From Seonamhaeicola sp. (GTDB taxonomy: Bacteria; Bacteroidota; Bacteroidia; Flavobacteriales; Flavobacteriaceae), in the NCBI RefSeq assembly GCF_028281565.1, contig NZ_JANQJQ010000005.1, forward strand, positions 1 through 64,000: DNA of 64,000 nucleotides, written 5' to 3'. The notes beneath the pieces are model-generated. The model was given only the letters and a program-made list of their open reading frames with translations, did not search any database and was not told the origin of the DNA. Below are positions 1-8,702 of the stretch, piece after piece. Every line of letters starts with the position of its first letter. Positions within the stretch are counted from its first letter, which is position 1. The translations under genes were made by a program, and so were the position numbers.

Positions 1-1
1 A

Positions 2-472
2 AACAATCATTTAACCTGTTGGGTGGGCCTGGATGACGCCAGTGAAGACAATGGCTGTTTGTACTTTGTTCCCGGGAGCCATAAATGGGGATTGTTACCA
101 ATTACGGGTTTAACCGGGGATATGGATGCAGTTCGAAAAGTACTGACGCCCGAACAAAACAAGGCCATGGATAATAAGTTTGCCAATGTCTTAAAAAAGG
201 GCTATGCCAGTTTTCACCATCCGATTTGCATGCATGGTTCCTATGCCAATGGTTCCAACCGGCAAAGAAGGGCCGTGGTTCTCAATGTGATGGCAGATGG
301 TACCAGATCCAATGTGGATGCTCTTAAAAGGCCAGAGGATCTACAGGGGTTTCCTATCATTCCCCAGGATGAAAAAATGGAAGGCACGTTTTATCCGGTC
401 TTATTTGATAAGGATATGGAACTAATTAAAACCATTATAGATGAAATTCCAACTATTAATGATTTTGATTAA
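2..472 (+). CDS. Phytanoyl-CoA dioxygenase (PhyH) family protein, 3' part
   Basis: The reading frame is already open at base 2, so the gene starts outside the window and only the C-terminal ~156 residues are visible. The piece carries the PhyH-like stretch GLDDASEDNGCLYFVPGSHK, a distal metal-ligand candidate His in CMHGS and an Arg-rich NRQRRAVV segment that would hold the 2-oxoglutarate carboxylate. These enzymes are Fe(II)/2-oxoglutarate oxygenases that hydroxylate acyl-CoAs or small molecules. The upstream HxD motif would lie outside the window, so catalytic competence cannot be judged. The next gene is a Na+/solute symporter on the same strand, which may import the substrate (inference). 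Confidence 0.8.
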   Translation, partial: NNHLTCWVGLDDASEDNGCLYFVPGSHKWGLLPITGLTGDMDAVRKVLTPEQNKAMDNKFANVLKKGYASFHHPICMHGSYANGSNRQRRAVVLNVMADGTRSNVDALKRPEDLQGFPIIPQDEKMEGTFYPVLFDKDMELIKTIIDEIPTINDFD

Positions 473-640
473 TGCATTACTTAACCTCCTCTTACCATTA
501 TCACTGTGTAAAATCCATTTTTTAGTAATGGTTAATTGTAGTATCACATACGCAATTTCTGTACAAGTCTGTCATTCAGAAATAGAAATGTTATGCGGCT
601 CAGTGAAGAATGGGCTTTGTCTTAACTTGAAGAATATAAC

Positions 641-2416
641 ATGATTTTAGAAAAAATAGATTGGATCATTATTGGAATATTTTTTATCACCTCCCTAATT
701 ATAGGGATTATGGTTTCAAAACGCGCAGGGAAAGACACCTCTGAGTTTTTTCTATCGGGTCGCTCCATGCCCTGGTGGCTCTTAGGAATTTCTATGGTCG
801 CTACCACATTTTCAGCTGACACGCCCAACCTGGTAGCCGATATTGTTCGAAAACATGGCGTCTCCGGAAATTGGATTTGGTGGGCTTTCCTTTTAACCGG
901 AATGCTGACGGTCTTTTTATATGCCAAGCTATGGAGACGCTCTACCGTCCTGACAGATCTTGAGTTTTATGAACTTCGATATAGTGGAAAAGAAGCAGCT
1001 TTTCTAAGGGGATTCCGGGCACTATATCTCGGGTTCTTTTTCAATATTATTATAATGGCAACCGTATCTATGGCTGCTATCAAAATTGGCGGCGTTTTAC
1101 TTGGTCTTAGCCCGATCCAAGCTTTGCTAATTGCCTCCGTCACCACAGTTATTTACAGTTCGTTGGGAGGACTGAAAGGCGTCCTGATAACCGACTTTTT
1201 TCAATTTTTCATGGCTCTTATCGGATCCGTATGGGCTACCATAGTTATTGTTGATCTGCCGGAAATTGGAGGTTTAGATAACCTTTTATCTCATACAAAT
1301 GTTAAGGATAAATTAAATTTCTTTCCGGATTTTTCCAATACCGACCTACTCATTTCGGCTTTTATAATCCCCATCGCAGTTCAATGGTGGAGTGTGTGGT
1401 ACCCGGGTGCTGAACCCGGAGGTGGGGGCTATATCGCACAGCGAATGCTCTCTGCCAAAGACGAAAAGAACGCCATCTGGGCCACGCTTTTATTTAATTT
1501 AATGCACTATGCCATACGGCCATGGCCCTGGATTTTAATCGCATTGGCATCATTAATCATTTTTCCTAATGTATCCGATTTGGTGCGTGCTTTTCCTAAT
1601 GTCGATGTGTCAGTGATTAAGGATGATCTATCCTATTCTGCAATGCTCACTTATTTACCACCTGGTCTATTAGGGTTGGTTTTAGCCTCTTTAATCGCGG
1701 CTTTCATGTCTACCATATCAACGCATTTGAATTGGGGGGCATCCTATATGGTACATGATTTTTACCAGCGATTTATAAATCCAGGGGCTTCAGCGAAACA
1801 ACTGGTTTTTGTAGCGAGGATGAGTACTGCTCTTTTGATGTTATTTGCCGCAATATTAGCCTTATTTCTAAGCAATGCGTTACAAGCATTCAACATACTG
1901 CTACAAATTGGAGCAGGTACAGGACTACTTTTTATATTGCGATGGTTTTGGTTCCGTATAAATGCCTGGAGCGAGATGACAGCCATGATAGTATCCTTTG
2001 TCATAGCCCTGTATTTTGAGGCCATACATCCCTGGACCGGACTTCCGGAAATATCTGATGCTTTAAAACTGGTACTGGGAGTTCTAATCACTACAACTGC
2101 CTGGGTTGGGGTTACGTTGCTTACAAAGCCTTCAAATGAAGAAACACTTATATCGTTCTATAAACTAATACAACCGGGTGGTCCCGGGTGGAAAAAAATC
2201 AGGATTAAAATTAAGAATGGTGATCTTGACAATAACAAAAATTGGGATGTCCCCATCGCTATACTTTGTATGGTCATAGGAAGTTTTATGATCTTTTTTG
2301 CCCTCTTTACTATTGGTTATTTCATCTATGGAAAACTGAAGCTGGCATTGATGTTACTTTTACTAACCTTCCTTAGTGCGTTCTTATTATTTAAGCTCTG
2401 GAAAAAACATCTTTAA
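641..2416 (+). CDS. Sodium:solute symporter family (SSS) transporter
   Basis: A 591-residue, very hydrophobic protein with about 13-15 predicted membrane segments. It shows SSS-family features: an N-terminal IIIGIFFITSLIIGIMVSKR helix, the SEFFLSGRSMPWWLLG segment, and the TTFSADTPNLVA segment where substrate and Na+ sites lie in this fold. Members import sugars, amino acids, sialic acid or similar solutes with Na+. Two extra C-terminal helices (about residues 530-590) follow the core. It lies 168 bases after the PhyH-type gene on the same strand; no promoter or terminator is obvious between them. The substrate cannot be read from sequence. The ATG start gives a short N-terminal tail before helix 1. 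Confidence 0.88.
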   Translation: MILEKIDWIIIGIFFITSLIIGIMVSKRAGKDTSEFFLSGRSMPWWLLGISMVATTFSADTPNLVADIVRKHGVSGNWIWWAFLLTGMLTVFLYAKLWRRSTVLTDLEFYELRYSGKEAAFLRGFRALYLGFFFNIIIMATVSMAAIKIGGVLLGLSPIQALLIASVTTVIYSSLGGLKGVLITDFFQFFMALIGSVWATIVIVDLPEIGGLDNLLSHTNVKDKLNFFPDFSNTDLLISAFIIPIAVQWWSVWYPGAEPGGGGYIAQRMLSAKDEKNAIWATLLFNLMHYAIRPWPWILIALASLIIFPNVSDLVRAFPNVDVSVIKDDLSYSAMLTYLPPGLLGLVLASLIAAFMSTISTHLNWGASYMVHDFYQRFINPGASAKQLVFVARMSTALLMLFAAILALFLSNALQAFNILLQIGAGTGLLFILRWFWFRINAWSEMTAMIVSFVIALYFEAIHPWTGLPEISDALKLVLGVLITTTAWVGVTLLTKPSNEETLISFYKLIQPGGPGWKKIRIKIKNGDLDNNKNWDVPIAILCMVIGSFMIFFALFTIGYFIYGKLKLALMLLLLTFLSAFLLFKLWKKHL

Positions 2417-2537
2417 GGTCCCGATACATGCCATTTTTTAAAAAGCATTTGATGCAAGGCACACAAAAAAAGTACAATAAAGCACAGCTTTCAGGTTTTA
2501 TTGCTAATACAGTATTAATTATTTCCATTGTAAAATA

Positions 2538-2573
2538 AAAAAGTAATCCTAAGATTTTTAAGGATTACTTTTT
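2538..2573. terminator. Bidirectional intrinsic terminator
   Basis: A perfect 13-bp inverted repeat (2538-2550 with 2561-2573) has a 10-base loop and is flanked by A and T runs on either side. It lies between the convergent symporter gene and the minus-strand lipoprotein gene, so it can end both transcripts. The rest of 2417-2638 shows nothing else recognisable. Confidence 0.85.
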
Positions 2574-2638
2574 ATGTTGTACATCAGGCAATAAAAATAT
2601 TAAACCGATGTAGTGTTCAAAAATTTTAGATTATTCGA

Positions 2639-3709
2639 TTAGCAATTACTTTCAAAACCCAACTCATCTTCACCCAATTCTAATTCAACCGCAGCTTCAC
2701 CGGGTTCGTGCTCTATTTCATGAAGAATCCAGGTACCATTGAAGTCTGATAGGTCTGGTATATTTATCGTAACCGAAATATTATTACCTTCACCTGAAGC
2801 TTCCCAGGTTCCGCTAAATGTACTGGTAGAACCTTGAGTGACTACAATCGTACCATCATTATTAAACTCAAATGTATACCCTTCATAGTTATCTTCAAGG
2901 TCATTATTGTTACGCTTTAATTCATCTACCATCCATTGAGGACAATCAGCAAAAACTGAGACCAGGTCGTCTGTGGTACAGTCATCACAATCATCGTCAT
3001 TATAATCGTAATCATCATCCTCATCACAACTATCATCAGCTAATTCAATAGCCTCTTCTAATGCTTGTATATCATTGATAACTAGGGTTGAGTCATCAGG
3101 AAATATAACAGTAATCGGAAAGTTTATGGTAGTAGCAGCATAATCATCCAAATCCTCTATAAAATCATACATGTCGTTGTCATTATCGATAGAAATGGTA
3201 TTTATTAGATCATTGTTTTCGTCAAAGATCGATGCCGTAATTGGGTATTGAAAATCTATACATTCTATATCATCGTCACCTTCATTTTCATCATTACAAT
3301 CATCGACATAAGTTTCAAGTTCGTCAAAACTGTTAATAATGATTTCCGTGTAATCGGCAAGGACGATGGTAACCGGGAAAGAGATATCTATGATATCATC
3401 ATCATCTTCAAATTCATCAAGGATATCCTCTAAATCTTCATAGTTACCTATTTCATTGATGGTAATTGTAATGCTATTTACCGTAATGGTTATAGGCAAT
3501 TGAAAAGTAAAACAATTTGCGTGATACACGATATTATCAACAGAGCCGTCATTTAATACGGTTTTCTTCATTAAACCGGCAACCGTTGAATTAGAGGTAA
3601 TTGCTTCATCTGTTGGAGGATCAATCGCTAAATCTTCTTCTGTTCTACAAGATGTAATCATTAGAATAAGGGCTAAGACTAAAAAGAAAGGTGTTCTGAG
3701 TGTTTTCAT
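2639..3709 (-). CDS. Highly acidic repeat-containing lipoprotein
   Basis: Function not recognised. The 356-residue product begins with a lipoprotein signal peptide ending LILMITSC (Cys21). Four imperfect repeats of about 30 residues follow, each a FPIT-type strand, a second beta strand and an acidic helix: about residues 67-98, 110-136, 152-187 and 196-221. They are separated by Asp/Glu-rich linkers (for example DDDYDYNDDDCDD near 231-243) that could bind Ca2+ (inference). The last ~100 residues (EGYTFEFNNDGTIVVTQGS, FSGTWEASG, NGTWILHEI) resemble the lipocalin-like domain common in Bacteroidota lipoproteins. It is divergent from the ECF sigma gene 144 bases away and may be part of that regulon. 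Confidence 0.8.
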   Translation of the reverse strand: MKTLRTPFFLVLALILMITSCRTEEDLAIDPPTDEAITSNSTVAGLMKKTVLNDGSVDNIVYHANCFTFQLPITITVNSITITINEIGNYEDLEDILDEFEDDDDIIDISFPVTIVLADYTEIIINSFDELETYVDDCNDENEGDDDIECIDFQYPITASIFDENNDLINTISIDNDNDMYDFIEDLDDYAATTINFPITVIFPDDSTLVINDIQALEEAIELADDSCDEDDDYDYNDDDCDDCTTDDLVSVFADCPQWMVDELKRNNNDLEDNYEGYTFEFNNDGTIVVTQGSTSTFSGTWEASGEGNNISVTINIPDLSDFNGTWILHEIEHEPGEAAVELELGEDELGFESNC

Positions 3710-3853
3710 AACTAAGTAAATTATATTTTTATTTTTTCAAAAGGAGTTTCTACAGCACTCTTTATTCTTAAAACAACCCAATTAAAAAATGTCCCAGGAA
3801 AAAAGACATTTTTTTGTTTATCTTTCGTTTCTCAAATCCAATAACCCAATATT

Positions 3854-4378
3854 TTGCCTAAATCATTGCACCAGGATATATGTGACAAGTTTCGTTTTTC
3901 AAAACTTTATGAAAAGTATGCCCAGTCATTGAGTAATATCCTTTTTTACAAATATGGAGCGCTTTTAAACCCGGCCGATAAGGTCCAGGAGGCCTTCATC
4001 AAACTCTGGGAAAACTGTTCCAAGATTAAGCCGGAAACAGCCAAGACTTATTTGTACACTACAGCTAACAACATGATGCTCAACGAAGTTAAGCACCAGA
4101 AGGTTGTTTTAAAATACAAGGAGGTTAAACCACAAGACTATACTAATGAATCCCCGGAGTTTATTCTACGTAAAAAAGAATTTCTTAAACGTTTTGAACG
4201 TTCACTATCAGGGCTTAAGGAAGAAGAGCGGGTTGCGTTTATGTTGAGCAAAATAGATGGGAAAACCCATAAAGAGGTTGCAGAAATTTTAGGAGTCACT
4301 AAAAAAGTAGCTGAGCATAGGGTTTATGCTGCTTTAAACAAACTTAAAAATGAGCTCGAAGAACTGAATAGAAAATAA
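3854..4378 (+). CDS. ECF-type RNA polymerase sigma-70 factor
   Basis: A 174-residue sigma factor with region 2 (about 17-85, including the DKVQEAFIKLWENCSKI helix) and region 4 (about 115-170, with the HTH segment HKEVAEILGVTKKVAEHRVY). It belongs to the FecI-like extracytoplasmic-function group. An anti-sigma FecR and a TonB receptor follow on the same strand, the usual surface-signalling arrangement that controls the receptor and linked genes. The frame has a stop at 3842 and no ATG before residue ~75, so the start must be TTG at 3854 or the ATT just before it. Confidence 0.9.
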   Translation: MPKSLHQDICDKFRFSKLYEKYAQSLSNILFYKYGALLNPADKVQEAFIKLWENCSKIKPETAKTYLYTTANNMMLNEVKHQKVVLKYKEVKPQDYTNESPEFILRKKEFLKRFERSLSGLKEEERVAFMLSKIDGKTHKEVAEILGVTKKVAEHRVYAALNKLKNELEELNRK

Positions 4379-4427
4379 TTCTGGGATAATTCCGGTTTTA
4401 GTTGTTTTAAATATATAACAGCATGTT

Positions 4428-5330
4428 ATGGATAAAGAGGATTTATTAAAAAAATGGTTAAACAATAATCTGTCTGATGCAGAGGCAAAAGCTTTTAATG
4501 CTTTGGAAGATGCCGACCTGTATAATGAGATTGTTAGTGAAGCTAAACGATTTAATGGTAATACCCATGCTAAAGTTGTGCCTTTTGATACCCTGGATAA
4601 AAAATTGTACACGCGGAAGAGTACTTCTAAGCAATGGATAAGAGTTGTTTCCGGTATAGCTGCTGTTTTTGTTGTTGGTTTTGCATTGTTTACTCTGATC
4701 AGTAAAAACCAAATAGATTCCTTTAAGACTGATTTAGCTCAAAATGAAACCATAACACTTCCTGATAACTCTATGGTTAACCTTAATGAACTATCCGAAT
4801 TAAAGTACCAAAGCTCTGATTGGGATGAAAACAGGTCTCTTAATCTTAAAGGTGAAGCTTATTTTGACGTTGAAAAAGGGAAACGTTTTGAGGTTTACAC
4901 AGATTTAGGGAAGGTCAGCGTTTTGGGAACAGCGTTTAATGTTTTATCCAGAGACAGCATTTTTAAGGTCTCGTGTTATGAAGGTCTGGTGCAAGTAACA
5001 TATAACAATGAAAATATTGAGCTCCCGGCGGGGACGGAATTTGCTTTGGATTCAGGAACGGCCATAAAATCCGGTATTGCAATTGCTGAACCGCACTGGC
5101 TTAACAATATGAGCGTTTTTGAAAATGCTTCCCTGGCAGAGGTTCTTAAAGAACTTGAACAGCAATACAATATAGATGTTGAATATCCATCGTCTGTAAA
5201 TGTAAACTTTACAGGAGCCTTTGAACATAATAATCTTGAAAATGCTTTAAAATCTATTACAAATCCCCTTAATTTGACTTACACAATTCAAAACGCCAAC
5301 AAAGTCATAGTAAGGAATGGGCAAAACTAA
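4428..5330 (+). CDS. FecR-family anti-sigma factor
   Basis: A 300-residue inner-membrane anti-sigma factor. Residues 1-68 form a cytoplasmic sigma-binding region, 70-90 is one membrane helix (WIRVVSGIAAVFVVGFALF), about 100-195 is the periplasmic FecR domain (ITLPDNSMVNLNELS, GEAYFDVEKGKRFEVYT, VLGTAFNV), and about 232-298 is the C-terminal DUF4974 domain. It would receive a signal from the N-terminal domain of the TonB receptor and release the ECF sigma factor. Its gene overlaps the receptor gene by 14 bases, indicating translational coupling. Confidence 0.93.
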   Translation: MDKEDLLKKWLNNNLSDAEAKAFNALEDADLYNEIVSEAKRFNGNTHAKVVPFDTLDKKLYTRKSTSKQWIRVVSGIAAVFVVGFALFTLISKNQIDSFKTDLAQNETITLPDNSMVNLNELSELKYQSSDWDENRSLNLKGEAYFDVEKGKRFEVYTDLGKVSVLGTAFNVLSRDSIFKVSCYEGLVQVTYNNENIELPAGTEFALDSGTAIKSGIAIAEPHWLNNMSVFENASLAEVLKELEQQYNIDVEYPSSVNVNFTGAFEHNNLENALKSITNPLNLTYTIQNANKVIVRNGQN

Positions 5331-7821
5331 AGTTTATGTATTACTATTTCTGTGTTTTGCCTTATCAATTAAGTTACATGGCCAAAATGCAGGACAGAGT
5401 GTTCCCATTTCCAAAGTACTGGAACAAATTAATCAAATTCATGCTATAACTTTTAATTACGAAAGTAGCCTTTTAAAAGACATTTATGTTGTTCCCATTC
5501 CAGAGGACTTAAACTTATCGGCTAAAATCAAGAATCTTGAGAAACAGACAGACCTGATCTTTGAAAAAGTTAGCGAGGTAGTTTATACAATTTCGAAAGT
5601 CATTCAATTATGTGGCTACATTAAAGATTCAGAATTAGCACAACCCGTTGAAGGTGCAACTATTACAAGTAAGTCAGGGTATTCGGTAACTGATGAGAAC
5701 GGGTATTTCGAAATAAAAGTAAAGTCCTTAAATGAACCATTAACTATGAGGCATATTGGGTTCAGAACTATTGAACGACAAGTCAGGTATTTCAATTTAG
5801 CGGATTGTGGAACTATAACAATGTTTGTTCAGCAAGAAACCATAGCTCCTGTACTCATTGAAACCTATCTTGTTAAAGGTATTGACAAAAGACAGGATTG
5901 GACCACTTCAATTGACTATACCCGGTTTAGTCTTTTACCTGGCCTCATTGAATCTGATGTACTTCAAACCGTCCAGGCATTACCCGGTGTTTTAAGTGTT
6001 GATGAAACCGTTTCAAATATCAATATCAGGGGAGGTTCCCATGACCAGAACCTTATCCTATGGGATGATATTAAAATGTATCAAACAGGACATTTTTTTG
6101 GTCTAATATCGAGTTTTAACCCTGCAATGACCCAAACAGCCAGTGTAATTAATAATGGTTCAGACGTTGCTCTGACGGATGGCGTTTCCGGAACGATTCA
6201 CATGCAGACGGATAAACAGGTTGATTCAAAGTTTAATGGGGCTTTGGGGCTTAATTTTTTGAATGCAGAGCTGTTTACCAACATTCCCATAGGTAAAAAG
6301 TCCTCTCTACTAGTGGCCTCAAGAAAATCTTTAGATGATTTTGTTAGAACCCCAACGTATGACGTTTATTTTGATAGGGTAACCCAGGATACAGAGGCCG
6401 CAAACAATGTTTCCAACGTAACCAATTCTGACCAAAACTCTAATTTCTATGATGCCTCATTCCGGTGGTTGTATCAGCCTACTGATAAGGATTTTATTAG
6501 GTTGAATTTTCTGGTCGTTGATAATAATTTAAGTTTTAATGAAACTGCAAATGTCAATGGCTTTAATGAAACAAAAGAAAGTGGCGTATCTCAACACACT
6601 GTTGCCGGAGGCCTAAATTATAGAAGAGCATGGACCAATAAACTATCTACTGTCTTTAATATTTACAACACAGACTATAAATTGCAAGCAGTTAATGCTG
6701 ATGTGATGGCAGGGCAACGTTTTTTACAGGAAAATGTGGTTTCCGAAACAGGTATAAAACTGGAAAGTAATTATACTCAGGATATATGGCGTTTTAAACT
6801 TGGGTATAATTTTTTCGAGACTGAAGTCATTAACTTAAATGATATTGACTTACCAAGATTTGTTAGACGGGATGAAGAAGTATTAAGGGAACATGCAGTT
6901 TTTGGTCAAATAGGATACAAGAATCCTGATAATGGCTTTTCGGTTAGAGGTGGCGTTAGAGCAAACTATCTTACCAGATTTAAAAAATTAATTGTTGAAC
7001 CCAGGTTAAGTATAAGAAAGCCAATTGGAAAGCACTTTGAAATTGAAGCACAAGGCGAATTTAAACATCAAAGCACCTCGCAAATTATCAATTTTCAAAA
7101 TGACTTTCTGGGTATAGAAAAGAGACGTTGGCAATTAACGGATAATGATGACATTCCTATAATTCAAAGTAAGCAGGCTTCATTTGGCCTAGTTTATAAA
7201 AATAGCGGTTGGTTATTTGATGCCAAAGGGTATTACAAAACAGTAGATGGTGTTACCACACAGAGCCAAAGCTTTACCACAAAGTATGAGTTTATAAAAA
7301 CAAAAGGAGGGTATGATGCTTATGGTCTTGAATTTTTATTTAGAAAACGGTTCAATAATTTTAGTTGCTGGTTAAGTTATTCCCATATAAATAATACCTA
7401 TACTTTTGAAACTCTGGAAGACATTGAATTTCCTAGTAATTTTGATATTACTAATTCCTTAACCGTTGGAACAACATATAGCGATAAATCATGGAATATT
7501 TCTGCCGGATTAAATTACAGAACGGGAAAACCAACCTCAATTCCCTTAAGTGGTAATGAAATAGTTGATGATGAAATAAATTTTGATTTAGCCAACAACG
7601 ACAAACTTAAGGATTATTTCAGATTAGATGCCTCCGCAATTTATAAATTTAAAATCGGCAAAACGCTCAGGTCGGAAGTCGGTGCATCGGTCTGGAATAT
7701 TACTAATCGGGAAAATGCGATTAATAATTATTACAGGCTAAATCAAAATGAGGCTATTGAAAAATTTTCCCGATTCTCACTGGGTTTAACCAGTAATATT
7801 GTATACCGACTTTATTTTTGA
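5317..7821 (+). CDS. TonB-dependent receptor with STN signalling domain
   Basis: An 834-residue outer-membrane receptor: signal peptide (1-~22), secretin/TonB short N-terminal (STN) domain about 33-90, a carboxypeptidase-regulatory-like beta-sandwich about 95-165 (GYIKDSELAQPVEGATITSK), a plug about 190-300 (TVQALPGVLSVDETVSNINI), then a barrel ending in the aromatic residue of YRLYF. The STN domain makes it a transducer for the FecR/sigma pair just upstream. Unlike polysaccharide-utilisation loci, no SusD-type gene follows; the next genes are two small lipoproteins. The ligand is unknown and could be a metal chelate, glycan or peptide. Confidence 0.92.
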   Translation: MGKTKVYVLLFLCFALSIKLHGQNAGQSVPISKVLEQINQIHAITFNYESSLLKDIYVVPIPEDLNLSAKIKNLEKQTDLIFEKVSEVVYTISKVIQLCGYIKDSELAQPVEGATITSKSGYSVTDENGYFEIKVKSLNEPLTMRHIGFRTIERQVRYFNLADCGTITMFVQQETIAPVLIETYLVKGIDKRQDWTTSIDYTRFSLLPGLIESDVLQTVQALPGVLSVDETVSNINIRGGSHDQNLILWDDIKMYQTGHFFGLISSFNPAMTQTASVINNGSDVALTDGVSGTIHMQTDKQVDSKFNGALGLNFLNAELFTNIPIGKKSSLLVASRKSLDDFVRTPTYDVYFDRVTQDTEAANNVSNVTNSDQNSNFYDASFRWLYQPTDKDFIRLNFLVVDNNLSFNETANVNGFNETKESGVSQHTVAGGLNYRRAWTNKLSTVFNIYNTDYKLQAVNADVMAGQRFLQENVVSETGIKLESNYTQDIWRFKLGYNFFETEVINLNDIDLPRFVRRDEEVLREHAVFGQIGYKNPDNGFSVRGGVRANYLTRFKKLIVEPRLSIRKPIGKHFEIEAQGEFKHQSTSQIINFQNDFLGIEKRRWQLTDNDDIPIIQSKQASFGLVYKNSGWLFDAKGYYKTVDGVTTQSQSFTTKYEFIKTKGGYDAYGLEFLFRKRFNNFSCWLSYSHINNTYTFETLEDIEFPSNFDITNSLTVGTTYSDKSWNISAGLNYRTGKPTSIPLSGNEIVDDEINFDLANNDKLKDYFRLDASAIYKFKIGKTLRSEVGASVWNITNRENAINNYYRLNQNEAIEKFSRFSLGLTSNIVYRLYF

Positions 7822-7969
7822 GTTGGTTTTATTTAAGACTAATTATCAATTGGTTTCTGATATGGTAGACTAATTTATAGCACTCTCATAAAAAATATTT
7901 GCAAAAAGTTTGGGACTTCTATGAAGTAAGTTGTTTTAAAATAAAAGTGTTTAACCTAAAACAAAAAAA

Positions 7970-8398
7970 ATGAAAGCCTCAAATTTTAAACTATTTGGAA
8001 TTTTAATGGTAATGACAGTTTTTACGCTTACTACTACTTCTTGTTCCAGTGATGATGGACCGACGGTAAATATTGTAGAAAACGAAGGGCCCAACGGAGA
8101 TATAGGCGGTGACTTTACAGGAAATGGGGGCGATGGTACAAGAACCATAACCTGGACCAACAATCTCGCAACTGCCGATTATAATGCAGATATTACATCG
8201 TCTGCTACAGGAACCTTGCTTATGAAAGTAGCAGATGCCAATGGAACTGTTGTTCTTGAAAGAAGTTTAAATGGTGGTACAGAGCCGGATTCATTCTCTG
8301 GTGTAACAAGCTCTGGCGAACCTGGTAATTGGACGGTTACCATTACATTGACTTCTTTTAACGGCGATGGAAGTTATTCATTAAGTGCCGGAGATTAA
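7970..8398 (+). CDS. Small lipoprotein, unknown function
   Basis: Not recognised. The 142-residue product has a clear lipoprotein signal (TLTTTSCSSDDG) followed by a Gly/Asp-rich linker and a compact beta-rich domain (ITWTNNLATADYNADITSS, WTVTITLTSFNGDGSYSLS) resembling an immunoglobulin- or C2-like sandwich. It follows the TonB receptor by 148 bases on the same strand and is probably an accessory surface protein of that locus (inference). Confidence 0.75.
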   Translation: MKASNFKLFGILMVMTVFTLTTTSCSSDDGPTVNIVENEGPNGDIGGDFTGNGGDGTRTITWTNNLATADYNADITSSATGTLLMKVADANGTVVLERSLNGGTEPDSFSGVTSSGEPGNWTVTITLTSFNGDGSYSLSAGD

Positions 8399-8702
8399 TC
8401 TATTTGAATTATTTAGTTTCAGGAAATGCCACCTTAATTGATGGGGTTTTGTTTTGTAACTCCAAAAAAGAACGCCGGCGCGTAGCTCTCAGGCTTTATA
8501 CTTGTACGGTAAAGTATCAGGGGGACATTAAAAATAATCCTGTCGCGATCACTTCAATCCTCACCAGCCATAGTGGAGATATGTTGTTTTATAAAACCTT
8601 CATTAAAAGAAAACCATATGTGGCATTCTTGCGGTTATCTCTTGCGTTTGTAGTTATTGACTTGTATTAGTTTTGATTTGTCATTAACTAAACTAACAAA
8701 CT
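8399..8702. other. Intergenic gap without a convincing gene
   Basis: About 300 bases between two lipoprotein genes. An open frame of 88 codons starting with a non-ATG codon covers most of it, but its product has no recognisable domain or signal peptide. The centre is locally GC-richer (around 8470-8480) than its flanks. No terminator hairpin was found. Confidence 0.4.

Noticed and set aside
441-644. 67-codon open frame between the PhyH and symporter genes
   Set aside because: It overlaps the end of the PhyH gene in another frame, has no recognisable domain and low-complexity AT-driven content.
8404-8670. 88-codon frame between two lipoprotein genes
   Set aside because: Starts with a non-ATG codon, lacks a signal peptide or domain, and has no clear ribosome binding site. 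Kept only as an intergenic note.
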